Of a stretch of 64,000 nt of DNA, positions 11,430-25,643 are shown piece by piece. A program made the position numbers and the translations under genes. The stretch's first letter is position 1. Each line of letters starts with the position of its first letter. Under the pieces are notes generated by a model. The model was not told the origin of the DNA. It did no database searches and worked only from the letters and a program-made list of their open reading frames with translations. This stretch comes from Archilochus colubris (taxonomy: Eukaryota; Chordata; Aves; Apodiformes; Trochilidae), in contig CM041084.1 in assembly GCA_023079485.1 (NCBI GenBank), positions 126,725,292 to 126,789,291 of the forward strand, given 5' to 3'.

Positions 11430-14400
11430 CTTTAAGCTCACAGAAAGTACAAACCCTGCATATGACACAAGAGATTAGAACCTGGCTCCTCCATTCAAAT
11501 TATATGAATTGAGACCTGAATTTCTGGGATGTACTACTGATAATGATTACCTAGATGACACTAGACTAATTTTTATTATTTTGAGCGGAACAGCATGGAA
11601 TTTGCAAGCAGGTAACTAACTGCCTTTGCTGAAAAGGACTTGTTGAAGAATTATATATATGGTAAAAAGCCTACTCACCCCATGCACCACACACCTGGGA
11701 AAAACTAGGTCCTAGGATGCAGCTGTAAACACAACATCAGGAGCTACACTGTTGCAGACCCTCTTCCATGCATGAAACTTCATTCCATTTCTCTCTTGGC
11801 CCTTTTGACTTTGTCTTAATATATAAACAAGGACCTAAATACAATGGATGTTTTCATGCTACAAACAAGGGATCTCAAACAGGCGTTATATAGGCGTAAC
11901 TTTCTGTCAGCACCAGATGCAGTCATGTCATTGGCCTAGAAAAAAAAAACCTCACCCAGTTTCCAGTGGAGAACTTTTACTCCCTACGTGATCTGCAGAA
12001 GGGCAATATCAGAAAGCAGCTCAGACACTCAGGCTCCATATTTTGTCACGAAACATTACCCCTGCAAGCTTTATCCACCACGAATGAGAAGGCGCATCAG
12101 GCGAGTGATGGGTGCGTACAGCAAAGTTTTCAAGGCAACAAAACATTTCATTGCCTTTTTTGCATTCCAGGTATGAAGCTCACGTACTGAAGATGACCCT
12201 TTTGCAACAGCAGTATCACAGCTTTGCTGCAGTCTTATCTTGGTTCGCCTCTGCTCAGAGTTGTATGTTTCCTATCACCAGCTATTCATGAGAATAAATG
12301 AAAGCCCTCTCAGTTTACCCATTTCTTCTTATTTAATATGCAGGAACCAGAAGAAATTCTGCACCCTGGGAGTTCACTGAAGTTATCTCAGGCTAAGTTA
12401 TCAGAGCTTTCTTCAGATGTGCTAAAAAAAGCCATGAGAATAACGCAAGCTCCACTCTGCCTTCCAAAACCTAAAAGGGATTTTTGTGCTACGTTTTCCC
12501 AGTTCTGGAAGGAAGAGTTTGTGGATGATGTGAACAATGTGAATGGAAGACAATGACTTGCATCATGTTCAGATTCAGTGGTGCTACCTTTGACTGGTCC
12601 TACTGTCATGACAATGAAACAGAACCACAGAGGCACTGCCTTTTGTTTCAGTTCTCTAGAGTGAGGGGTGTTGACTGGCAAAGAAGCTCACAGTTTCACA
12701 ACTGAAGGCCAGACAGTTATACATACTATAGAGTAAGAAATCTATGAGTTCAGTTGAAGCAAAAATTGTCCTGGCTTTGCTTGGACATATTATTTTCTCC
12801 TGAAAAAAATAAATTGCCTTACCATATAATTTAATTTGAAAAGAGGAAAAAAATAAAAAAATCCATAATTTTTCCCTCTCATTTAACAATCTGACATGTT
12901 TTGACAGTTTCAAAACTATCATTTTCAGTTTCAGCAAGTACACTTTTAGTTATTTAATAATAAAAAACTTCTGTCAAAATTTAAAAGATCTCTTTTCTCC
13001 TTCCCTCTTTCTGGCTTTGCAAATTTCCTATGTAAAATCATTTGAACATACAAACTAATGCAGGGAATAAAAATAAATTCTAAATCAAGATCTTCTACCA
13101 CCATAATGGTTTATGAAATAATTCTACAAGAACAGAAAAGCAAAATAAGGGCCAAACTGTGACAGCTGACCCAAGTTTCCATAAGCTGCCAGAATATAAA
13201 CTTCACAAGTTCCCTTGTCATGGCTGAATACATACAAGTTGGCTTCTAACAAAGGTAGAGACAATGTGGATTTATTCTAAAAATCCCACCAGGCATCATG
13301 AAAATGTCTCTGCATAGCTAACGCAGTTGATAGCAAATAGTCCCACAATCATGATCAAAATACTATTCTTGGTTTTACTTTGTTTCCTGGATCTTTTTTA
13401 CTTTGTTTACAAATTACCAAACTGTATGTTTTGAGTGGTTTTCTTTCATTGCAGGAACTACTGTTCCAAAACTAGCACCTAGCTCACTGAATATTGAAGT
13501 TCAAGTGAAGAAGTGCTACCCGAGGACTCCAGCATGAAAACCAATCAGAGCAACCACTGGTTCCCCAGCCAATAATTTATTTTTTTCTTTTTTTTTTCTT
13601 TTTTTGTGCTGTCTTCTCTGAAAGATCTACCCTTATCACAATTGCCTTTTAAAAAGCCAGAGATGAAGGTAGACTGATACCTAAGCAACTCAAATGCCAT
13701 CAGCATCAAATGAGTGTTGTTTATATGCTCTAATGTACTCAACCACACATAGCACATATCCTTCCCATCAGAAGTATTTCTCTCCCAACACCAATTAAAA
13801 CTTCCAGACTTGCTCTCCAGAAGCATAGTGACATTTTAAATTCAAAGCTTGCATGGTCTTGAATTAACAGTAGTTTGTAACACACAGCCAAAAGTCTGAA
13901 GCAAAATAAATATTAATTTTTATTCTTAATGTACTTACATGAAGAGTAAGACATAGCTACACTCACTTCAGAAAAGTTCTGAGAGTATTGCTACCAGTAT
14001 TCCATTAGATTTAACTAAAAACTAAGCCTCAAATACAAAGTAGATAAAATTTTTTTTTTAAATTTATAGAGATTCAGGGCAACTTTAGGCATTCAATTAT
14101 TCTGCCAGGAGAAAAAAAAAAGTTATTATGGCTGTACTTTTAAAAGACAACACTAAAATCTATAAAATATGCCAGAAGTCCTTTAGGATAAAAAAGAATC
14201 AAATAGGGGTGATATTTTCCATGGTCATACATTGGAAAAGATACCATAGGTACTACCAAGGATGTAACCATTATACATCTGGCTTTTCTTGCTTATAAAC
14301 TGTGGAATTGGTCATGGACAAGTCAAGATCCTCTAAGGTGTCAAGTGGTTTTGGCCAGTGTGGGACAGACTGCTCCTCACCTCATGGATCGAGCTCCCTG

Positions 14401-16091
14401 TCACATTGCACACTTTTACCCATCCATGACCACAGTTCCTCCAAGTAATATTTCAAAGAATGAAAATTTTGTTCAGTTAGGCTAAATTTCAGGCCTGAGG
14501 AACAAGACCTTACCTTTAATACAGAAAGCAGAGGCTGCCAAACGTCCTCCCAACAGCAAGTAATGCTCCAGTCTGAGGAAGGCTGCTAATTTCTCCCATC
14601 TAATGCATGCAGCTAAATGAGCAGGCTAGACTTCTCATATAATTAGTGAAAGGAAGAATTAGAACCTATAATTTAATAATTCCTGAGGCTGTTAAGTCAG
14701 AGGGTATAAATATTCTCACACAGATTCTAGGTCCTTTGCCTTATGAGAACCAGAGGCATTCAGTGTGCTCCAGTAGTGTCTGGTGTACACTAGAATTGGT
14801 GATCCTGAGCTGCCTGGAATACTCACTTCTTGGTTTCCACTCAGCCAACCAAGATGGGTATTACTCCACCAGTCAACAATATACTCTGAAACACATTTCC
14901 TCCAGAAATCCTCACTCAGGTGCTGCCACTGCTCCCTACTGCCACTAACAGTGACAGAGAAGTGGAACTTCAGGCTTTTCCCCTATCTTAAAGATTGTCG
15001 CTGAATAAATGCCAAATTGTGCAATTTATTAAACTAATCAATACTTCAGCATTTATGGAAGACTACCATATCACATCATCAGATGATGCCATTAAAGACA
15101 TCTTGTCATTATTAGTTACAAGTCAGCTTCTCCTCGATGCTTCGCACCAAATCTCTTTTACTTTGGGGACTGGTGCATATGAAAGCACCAGTGGGGAAGC
15201 AGAAGGGGGAAGTCTCAGAAACTTCACATGAAATTAAAACCCTCCACCCTCAAATATTGTCTTAGATGAGGTAATATTGCTTATTTACAAATAAGCTCAC
15301 AATAGTCTGGCATAATGTATCACACACATACCTTAAAGTTAATATGAAATAATATAAGCATGTAAAGGAAAAGGAAGAAACTTATGCACATCATGTAAAA
15401 CCAGACTAACAAATGCAAAGCCAGATTAAACCCCCTTCTGAAGCCAGTGATTTCATACAAATTCACATTAGCACAGAAATCAGGTTAGCTCAACCAGTAA
15501 GAGACATTGCAGTCCCCAGGCCTAGAAAGACTCAGAAATATGTGCTCAATTGCAGGTACTGAAAAACAGCTGTAGGTGAATTAATGAGACCACTCACAGG
15601 GCATACAATTACATGCAACATTTCTAGACCTTAAAGCATCACAGCAGTCTTAGTCTTGCACAATAAAATCTAAGACTTCCTTTTCCAAAACCATCTTCCC
15701 TTTGTTTTGAATTTTAAATATCAGACAGAAAAACCCCCACCAAAACTAAAACATATAGATGAATCCTGAACTGATAAAAACCCAGCAATTACTACAGAAA
15801 CCACAGAAAATATAAGCAAAATATTAAAACCATTTCAGGTACCATAGCACTGCCACGGTTGACAGTTGTACAAAACAAGCTTCATTTCATGCCTGGCGGA
15901 TTCAAATTACACGTATTCCTTTTTTTACCAACAAATACATAAACACAAAGGCTTTTAGATTTATAGAACCTCATTTTTTATCAAGTCAGCTAAACCCTCT
16001 ATTCCAAAACAGGTATTTAAATTGACTGATGTGGATACGTACAGCTTCCATGGCTTGCTTCTATATTTGTGCATGTGTGTGGGCATGTGGC

Positions 16092-16109
16092 TGTGTGTGT
16101 GTGTGTGTG
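16092..16109. repeat. (TG)9 dinucleotide repeat
   Basis: Nine uninterrupted TG units, preceded by interrupted TG/CATG-rich sequence from about 16070. Z-DNA-prone and probably polymorphic. Confidence 0.9.
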
Positions 16110-16767
16110 CATGCACTTATACGCATATTTAATCAAGTTTTACTTGCTTGGTTTGGTATAGAAAAATACTCATTGTGATTTTTATTTTTTTTTTTTTTAC
16201 ATTCTGCTTTAGAAAATGGTAAGAAAGAAATCGTCTTCAATTACACTGAAGCGAATGTTAAATAGAGGAGAAACTGCAGGGTGAGAAGTCAGACACCAGA
16301 GAGAGACCACTCAATGCTACAAATACAAGAGATATATTGACAAAGTAAAGAAGTCTGATGTGTTTGAGCTCTGAATGTTCAATGTGAATGCACTTAAGCC
16401 TTGACAATATGGTAGGTTTTCTTGTACGTGGTACCCTTGTGGAAAGATTTGACTCTCTCTGTGCTATGGAAACACTCTACATTTATCCTTGGATCTCCCT
16501 GGATAGATACACTTTGCTTCATTGAAAAGTGAACCAGCAAAGAAGCCATTTTTATGAGAAAGGGAAGAAGAGTCAACAAGAGGAAAGAAATTCTGTGGTG
16601 GGGCAGAGGGTGTTTGAGAGGGCAGCCTGGCAGCGTCTTCCTGTGGGGTGGCAACAGCTCCAGGATGCACCTTCAGAACTGGCCTGGGATGAAAGGATAC
16701 AAACTAAACCTGGCTGGGATCATGCCTTGGGGAAATGTTGCTGGAAATGTTTGCCGGTGGCTGCTGA

Positions 16768-16780
16768 CCACGAGAGGGAG
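16768..16780 (+). promoter_or_regulatory. CTCF-like core
   Basis: CCACGAGAGGGAG lies in a locally GC-richer block (about 16580-16820). It fits the loose CTCF pattern with one mismatch near the end. Motif match only. Confidence 0.25.
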
Positions 16781-19700
16781 CCGATATCGTGCAGCCGCTC
16801 AGGGAAAAACTCCCTCTCCATGCAAAAAATTCAAAATACGGGGCAAGGTACTCCAAAAATGCAAATGGTGATGCTTAAAGGGAAGCTCTTTCCAGTACTG
16901 AAAGTGAGCCTCAGCCATATGACAAAGGAAAGAAAGCTTATGATACTGTGCATGTGTACATCAGTGTGTACTATTCCATTTTCACAGCACCAAAGAAAAT
17001 ATTAAGTATTTCTCTCTAGATTTTTGCCTATAAACATTTCTTGTTCAAAAGAATAACTGGGCAGTACTGGCTATAACAGACCAGTTTCAGTGCTTCCTAC
17101 TGTCCTCCATCTAGCCCAGCCAAATAAGTCGGGTGTTGCTGCTTCTCCCCTAAATGACATTTCCCTGCCTCCACCTCATCCTGGTTTAGCAATGACTTTC
17201 TCTATACGATACTCAAATAGTGCAACAGCAGCAGGCACCACATCAAGCAGAGGCATGCCTAAAACTGCACACTGTATCCAGTCACAGGAACCAGATTGTG
17301 CTTACACAATGCCATGATATGTGAATTTTAAAATATACCACCAAAATGTAACATTTCTTTTTTTTGCACTAACACACAGACAACCAAATGAAACCTGGTA
17401 TTTTTTCAGTCAAAGGGATCAAATGGCAAGCAGGGCAGAGATGAAAGAAAAAATACTAGGGTGGCTTACACTGATCATTTTAAACATCCTTCTGGCACCA
17501 CATACATATTAAAACAGCTAAATCCCAGTGGCAGAGACAATTCAAAGGCATAGAGGGATAGTGACTGCACAGGGATCTCCTGTGAGGACTTGTGTCTTTA
17601 TGGTCTTCACTTAGAACAGATGTAAACCACAACAGTAGTTGTCTGGTTGTTGGCTGTAGCTGTAGGCTTTAAACTGCTTGGGACATGAAGAAATGAAGAA
17701 CTGATAAATTACAGCAACTATCCCAGGCAAATTCTGGAATTATGAAGGGAAATTAAAAAAATGAGAAAATAGGAGTACCTCGATGAAATGCTAAACAGTT
17801 AACAAGAATAATTGTCCCCAAATGAGTTACTATCCATTATCTTTTTCATAATTATTGCAACAGAGCAAGTAGCTTCAGTAACTGTGAATACAAATGACCT
17901 ATTAGAAACTTAACAGGTCATTTCCAAAGGTGATTATGAGCTCTGACTTACAGAGCTACTCAGTTTTGCATATAAATCTTTTCAATGCCAACAATCTGCA
18001 CAAAATTAAGATAAAATGTGTTTCCACAAGACTAACTGGAAATAAACTTTCAGCAAGTAAACCCACTGCTTCCGAGGTATGAGGTAGTGAACACTGAGAA
18101 ATCAAATGCAGTCAGATTAATAACTAAAATGTTAGAAAATTTGCTTTTGACATTGCTCTGGTGTCAGGAGAATGGAAAGAAGAGGTGTCAATAATTATAT
18201 GTTAGAGCTCCTACAATGCTACATGCTGTAATTAAATGATGGTAAGTGTAACAGCAAAATGTCAAAGGTTAGACAGAAGGGATAAAAACATCTGCTAAGT
18301 GATTAATGGTATGGACAGTAGAAAGGTGTCCATGGATGTAGATACTTCAACCAACTCATTTTTAAAGAGTTCTTGCAACACAAGAAGCTGCTCTTCATCA
18401 CAGTGGTCCTAACTGGTCTTCTCTCATAAGGGGTAGCAGGGCTTTCACTACAAGTGAACACACAATAGGTTTTGTCTTAGAAAATATTAGAAAATGGTTC
18501 AGAACCATCACTGAGGGAGAGCAATAAAGGACAGGAGAGTAGATTTGCAGCTTCTTCAGTTGCTGAGGTTGTTAAGGAACAGTGGGAGATGCAGAAACAG
18601 ATTCTGGCACACCCACTGAGAATGGCTTGGGCACATTGTAAAGAAATTAACTGAGCAAAACCAGAATTGGTTCACTTAAAATGTGCAGGGAAAGAAGGTA
18701 AGCAAAAAAAGCAAGCATACCAAGCTACATTAACCAGAGGAAAAAAAAGAATTACTTTCATTTCATATCAAATAGATGAATGTGAAAACAAAACTATTAA
18801 AATCTTTGATATTAGCTGAAATGAAAACAAATTGTGACAACTTACACATAGCTACGATATAGAAATAGCTTGGGTTTAAATCCATCTCAATGGCTAAAAA
18901 AGAAATGGGTGAGGGGGGACCCAAACTTGGATCAAAAAACCCTGAACCTGGAAACATGTATTTGATTTTTTTACAGGAGGATTCCTGATTGCTCTTCCCT
19001 CATTTTCATTTTCTAGCACAAGAGAGAAAAGAAGCAGTGAAACCAACATACCAATGTACTACTACACCAATCAGTCAGGTCTGGGATTTCAGGAGTCTCT
19101 TGACATACCCCTTCCTTTCCTCCAGCAACCCCAAACCCAGACAAGAACAGGGCCAAAAAACTCTGTGACTTCCTTGGTCCTGCAGGGAGCCAACAGCCTT
19201 CTTTTCTTCTTTTCTTTTTCTTATTGTTTAAAACAATCTTTTTTCTTTCTTTCTTTTACCATCTCAAATGTAGACTTCGAACACATGCTCTGCATCATGT
19301 CCCTGTCATACAGGAACTGCTCCTTGAAACCCTGACCATCACTTGTGATTACTTATCTAAAAGCTTTGTTTTCTTTTAAACTGTGTCTATTTTGTTGGGT
19401 ATTATTTTTTCATAGCTAAACTCCCAAGCCTTCAACCTGCCATCTCAAAGAAGCTGATGCAAAAGGTTCCAAGTAGAGTTTACTGTTGGTTTTTAATGAG
19501 AATAAAATGATAAATCTCCATACTGAAAGCCAGCTGCTTAATTCTTAACTCTTGATCCCCTCCCTTTCTTTTGCATTCTAGCTAGTATACAGCTGTAATA
19601 AATGTGGCTCTTCTCACAAGCTGTGCAGATGTTAACAGTTCTGTAGGACATCAAGAAACATTTCAAGAATCTTGTAAGTGCTGACTAAACTTACTTGAAT

Positions 19701-21402
19701 TACCCACACTACCTCCTCCACATTCCTATTCAGTAACATTAGCCTTCCTGAATGTATTAAGGAAAAAAAATTAGCATTTAAGCTAAGACATTAGTAAATA
19801 GGTCTAAATGCACTATCAATAAACAAGGAATGTGCTTAAGCCATCAGACAGCAGATATTCAGATAGAGAACCAAAAGAAGTAATTTTATTCTTTGTCAAG
19901 ATGACTAATGCATTTTTCATTTCTCATCTATGCAAGAGTGGCTAAATGTCTGAAAATATGTATTTATGAAAGTCGCGGCTGGGTGTATTTGAAAGAAAGG
20001 ATCAGAATTATAAGCAAGACCTTTTCTTTTCTAGTAATCAAGTGGATTAATAGTAAATTAGAATGAAGGAGTTTAAAATGCTACCTAATACATTTTTATT
20101 AAAGTTATATTAGCATGGCAGTCATATCCATTAGAGATTAAACTAAAACCTCAAACCACCGACTCTGGACAGAAGCAAAGAGTCCAGCTGTGCAGGTAGG
20201 GAACTAAGATACCAAATGCATTCATCAAGCAGGTTTGTACTGGAGATACACTTTAAATACGCTTTCTTCTTCAGACAGCAACCTTAGTCTCCTTTTTTTG
20301 GGGTAAGACTTTCAAAACATATGAAGCAGTTAAGAAGCACAGTCACCAACACAGGCAAATGTGCCTAGTCCTCATGCAGTACTCCAGACTCTTGACAATT
20401 CCACATCAAATACCCTGTATATAAACTTCACAGTTTCAAAACCTACTGGAAGGAGGGCTGCAGAGCGATTCACAGCACTGAGCCATAAAAGGATCACAAT
20501 TTTTGACAAGTTCAGAAACAAAATGTGCAGTCAAGAGTTTCTACCACGCAGATTTGAGATTGTCTCCAGTCAACTGTCAGTTTCAGCAGAGCTTCAAAGA
20601 GGACAGAGTAGGGAGAAAGAAAACGAACGTATCACTGTATTTCCTGCAAGGGATCGATAAAAGGACCTCAATGCTACAAAGACTTACATACCTGATCAAC
20701 TTCAGACACTTATCCTATTAGGTAGCAAACCTGAAGCTCAAATCAAGTCTTTGACCCAAATAATTTACCATGAAATACAGAATTCAGGGTATTGTTTGTT
20801 CTTTAATTTAGCAATAGAGGAAATCTGAATATAAAGTAGAATTGCAATGTGCTTTTTTTTTTTACAATGCTTCATGACACTGCTTTTAGAATAATTTCAT
20901 CAAAATATCATTAAAAATACATTTAAACATTTTGAGATAAGCAGAAAAGACAATAGACAAGATCCTTTTAAAAAGTTAATCTAATATTAACAGAAGCTAT
21001 GTCACTAGCTAGTCCAAAACCTCGACCTGCCTTTAAGCTTCCCCATACAAAAATGAATTGGGAGGAGGCAGCAGGAAGAAACAAACAACAACGAAAAAAG
21101 AGAGAAAAATAAAATGAGAGGGGAAAGAAAACCCACACAAGCCAGAGCCCCTTACTGCTGTTATTCCTCTGTGAGCGGAAATGCTCCATTCAGTCATGGC
21201 TTAGGAGGCATAAACATCATTGAAATTCAAAGACAGCTCCGAGAAAGAGGACGCCTCAATTGGTATGCAAGTGGTGTTTTCTCGCCCTGAATACATTATG
21301 AACTTGCAGCATGCTAATATGCCATGCTATCATAAGCACCAGATGGAACAGTAGGCAGTATATGTCCCATCAAACCTCAGGAAGATGTATTAATGTTCCT
21401 GC

Positions 21403-21446
21403 TCTTTTTTTTTTTTTCTCTCTCCCCTTCCCCTCCCCCTTCCCTA
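21403..21446. repeat. Pyrimidine tract, T-run then CT/C-rich
   Basis: A 44-nt tract without purines on the plus strand: a long T-run, CTCTCTC, then four C-runs of 3-5. The minus strand (RUNX1T1 sense) is G-rich with G-quadruplex potential. Confidence 0.85.
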
Positions 21447-23366
21447 CTACAACCCTTCAGCTGTGTCCCTAGACTGGCACATTTCTTAACATCAGTCACC
21501 TGCTCCTGAAGCACAGTTCTCCAGGGTTGCCTCATCTTCACCAGGTGCTGCCAAGCATCTTTTCAATCTTTTTTATCGCAGAAGGTAAAGGCCACAAGAC
21601 GTGTCAGGCTGTGCTTACTGAAGGGTACCGAGTACAAAAGATAACATCATGAGATAAATGATAGATGAAGAAAGACTTTGGGTTTAAAGCTAGCACAATT
21701 GTTTTAAATTATGTATAAGTAGCATGGCAAAAATTTCCCCCTCAGTATTATTGGTGAATGAAGAACTGGGGGGCAATGGCTAAAGGTAAGATTTTTCTAT
21801 GTAACCAAATAACACAGAGGAAACTGCATCAAAAATCTTGGAATTCCACTTTTCACCACACTGGAAACCTCTTCAGAAAATGTATACAATTCAAGAGACA
21901 TTTGTAGGTTAGGAGGCGGGGTTTCATTTTAAATCAGAGTATGAAACACAGTAAACGATCCACGGGTAAATTAGTTTATAATGTTTTCATTTTTTTAAAA
22001 TTAGAAATATGATATTCTTTGGCTTTTATGATTGAAGAATTGCTTGGACCTATACGCATGTTTCTAAATAAGTGTAGTATTTTAATACTGCTTTGCATCG
22101 TTCATTAATTCAGTCCCAAGAAGGTTTTATCTGACTAAAGAAAACTGTAATCTAGTATTCTCTATGAAAGTCTATGCATATACATACAAAATTAAAGCAT
22201 ATTTTTTGCTATCACTTCAATTTTCCCTATCTATTCAAAGAAATATGTCTCCTATCAAAATACAGTTTGCAAGAAAATTATTTCTTTTTTTTTTTTTCTC
22301 TTTCCTCCTATTCGGCCCTTCAAAACATAAAATGAGGTCCTCAAGACTGAAAATGAAGAAACTGCACATTCAAACCACAAGAAAGACCTGGCATGGCTGA
22401 ATAAAAGCAAATCTGCGTTTCTCATTTGGAGTTTTAATGTTCAAGTGTTTTAAAGCATGCTTGATTGTCAGAAAGAAATCACATCAGTAAATATATTGCT
22501 AATTTCTGATATTTTAGAAACCACCTGCTGACTTAAAACCATCTCTCACTATGCATATAAATCCATTATTTTCTTAACATCATAACCTTCTCATAAATAC
22601 AGCCTAATTCTGCAAGATGCTGAGCATTCACAACTCACACAAACTTTCCTGGGAATTAACATTGCTCAAAACCTCACAACAGCTACTTATGCAAGTTATC
22701 TGTTGCATGCATAAGAAGGAGTTTTCCAACTATTAAAGTTCCGGTTGATTTGGATTTCCCCTCACCCATCTAATCCTAACTAAAATAAAAAATTAATTAT
22801 GTGTTTTCTTTCAAACAAAGCACATTATGAATGTTATTAAAAATTACAGGCATTATTCTAGCATCTATCAAGTCCAGATAGACCCCAGTGCAAGGACTAC
22901 TTCAGGACGGAGTCAGAAATCATACCAGATTTTTTTCTTTTTCTTTTTCTGCCGTATATTGGGGGGCTTTTTTTTTTTTCTTAATATATAGCTTTTAAGA
23001 GTAATTTGCTAGATTATGATTTGCATTGTACAAATAACTCTATTTAAGTCCATTATCCTGCATTACAAAGTAATTTCTGACACCTAAACAGCATTCAGTT
23101 TAATTACAACATAGTGAAACAGTACATCTGACTCCCAAAGGAACCTGTTTGGATCAGAAGATGATGATATATGCTAGCTGCTGCTCATCTTTCACCATCA
23201 GATCTGCAATCAACTGTTTTAAAAAACAGTCTCAGAACATCTGCGTCATCAAATTATTTTGTGGCAAAAAGCCCTCCAAAAGCTATCAATTGCATGGAAC
23301 AATGTGTGCATATCCCAGACTTGTAAGCAGACATATTTAAAACCCAGCAGCTTTTCTGTAATAACC

Positions 23367-23435
23367 AAAAAAGACCCACAAAAAAAGAAAAAACCAAAAA
23401 CACAAAACAACACAGAAAACAAAACAAAAAACCTC
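23367..23435. repeat. A/C-rich low-complexity stretch
   Basis: Almost only A and C, with AAAC, AAAAC and ACAAAA units. Confidence 0.8.
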
Positions 23436-25617
23436 AACAAGTCTGATTCTAACTTAGCAAGCACCAATTTTTGCAGCAGAATCTCCACTAGGTAATTCAT
23501 CAAGGGATCTATTCTATATCTAGTTTGGGAAGACAGCAAAACCACTTACAGCCTCAAAAAAGAAAAACACTTGTGACGAAACTATTAAGCATTCCAGGTG
23601 AGGTGTTAAGTAATAGACACTCATTCTTCCAAGACTGTCTTGAACCAATGTCCTAGACAAAACCATGCAATTGTAGCTGCTGGTGTTGGGATGAAATCAA
23701 GGCAGCATGATTTTCTATACTCCTTCAAGAAAAAACAGACTACTACGCAGCATCCACAGACCTATATCTGAAATAATACAGAAGTTAAATAAGGAGAGAA
23801 TATATCATTCCTCTTGTGGCTCTACAGAGGGATGTTGGTCAATACCTGAAATGTAGGCAGTACTTTCATCTTTGGAGCTTTTACAAACTCTTGAAAGTGG
23901 ATTGAAGCAAAAGCTTTTAAGGCAGCATAAAATAAAGAATTCTGTTTCTGCAGGACTCTGAAGATTAAATACAATTGCTTTCCTTCCTCAGAATGAACAG
24001 AATTGGAAATTACTAATTTGCCAGTGGATATCTCAGAGGAAGAAGCCTGGTTAGTCAGCTGTCCTGAGTAGCAACCCTGCAAGCCCAACCTTTATTCCAC
24101 AAGATGTGGTTCTGCCTATGCAGAGCAGTTTAGAGATGGCAAAGAAACACTGCAGAACCAGCTCTCCCTCAGATGGCAGAAAACTTGCTACACATGCTCT
24201 AAAGACTCTGGTTTCATACCAAGCTCTCAATGAAAGTTTCATGCACAGACTCATCTCTGGTGTAGCAGCTTTGATTATTAAATATAGAACACCCAAATAC
24301 AGATTTGCTTTTACAGACATAGAGAATAATGTAAAGAGAGATGCAAGGAAATCAACAAAACAACAAGCAGTCTTCAAAATACTTTATAATTTTAACAAGG
24401 GAAGCAACAAATAATATTCCAAATATAGCCCACCGTCTTGCTTCTCCTCCATTAGCAAATGGAAAATAAAGTTCTCACACTGACTATTAGGAATTCAGAA
24501 AAGTAAAATACGAAGTCATTACTGCACAGATCCCCTTTAAATTTGCAAAAGTTTCTGCTTTTGTTTCTCGAGATGCAAAATAATCAAATATTGACCTTAA
24601 GAAAATAATTTTACTTTTAATTACTTCCAATTCTAATTCAATCTAATATGAATGAGATAAACAGAAGCCCTCTCTCTTTCAGGACTCAAGAACAAGGAGA
24701 TTCTGCAGTGTTATGGAAGGATGAGCTCAACCAGCGTGGACCACTTGAGTTCTAGAAACTGAATTTCATCACTGCTCTCCATCTGCCAGTGGCTAAATGA
24801 AGACTAAAGCCACCAATTCCAAAGACAGAGTGAACTCTGTTGCAAACCAGTTCCATAGAAGAAAACCGATGATGTTCAAAGCTATTCAGTGACCGTGTCA
24901 TCTGACCTCAATGGATATCTAATTAAGCCCTTTCTTTTACAACACAACCAAGGTTGCTTTAATGAGCATCTCTCAGCTTTCTTTAAGACATTAGTAATTC
25001 TCAAAGTCCTTATGGTTCACTCTGTATGTCCCAGTGTGTACTTTCAAACTGATATAAGCCCTTATTCCATCTTAGAAATTATTGCATCCCTGTCTAGAAC
25101 AGCTACAAGCAAAGAAAGCAGCCAAAAGAAACAATAACACTGTCCATAGAAAACGACCTCTCTAAACTCCAGTTAGCAAACTTTCTCCTAACTCAAATAC
25201 AAATAAGTGGATGCAAAGCTAGCAGATATAATTATGCAATCACCAATTATGTGGTGAAATGGACTGGAAAAATAAAATTTAAACAATAAATGTTAATTTG
25301 TATTTTCTAACCACAAATGAAGTGGCTTGTGCTCAACAATGTGCAAAATCCTTTAAAAAAAGATTCTCTTAACAATTCCAAAATTATAGGGGGAAGTCAC
25401 GTATAGGAAAGTCTATGGAGATTGTCTATGGCATTCATAGAGTTTATAATGAAACCTGAAGGCTTTGTGCACATGCTTGCTGCCCTGGCTTAAAGAGGGA
25501 CACCAGAATGCAGTTGTGCTTCAGAGTTCAGAAGCAGGAATCAAATTATGGCCGCAGTTTCATATGATCTGAATGCACATATTTTCCAAACTGCAGTCTT
25601 GTGGCAGGAAAACCATT

Positions 25618-25643
25618 TGAATCATGCATGTTTGCATGATTCA
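25618..25643. repeat. Inverted repeat, 11-bp arms with 4-nt loop
   Basis: TGAATCATGCA and TGCATGATTCA flank TGTT. The arms are perfectly complementary and contain ATGCA half-octamers. It is too short for a microRNA precursor. Confidence 0.8.

Noticed and set aside
13290..13296. Alternative ATGCCTG|GT candidate for the MTG8a start
   Set aside because: The donor is GTGGGA, weaker than the GTGAGT at 33241, and it has no supporting leader features.
24051..24414. Overlapping open frames of 102 and 108 codons on opposite strands
   Set aside because: Mutually overlapping, no family resemblance and no flanking gene signals.
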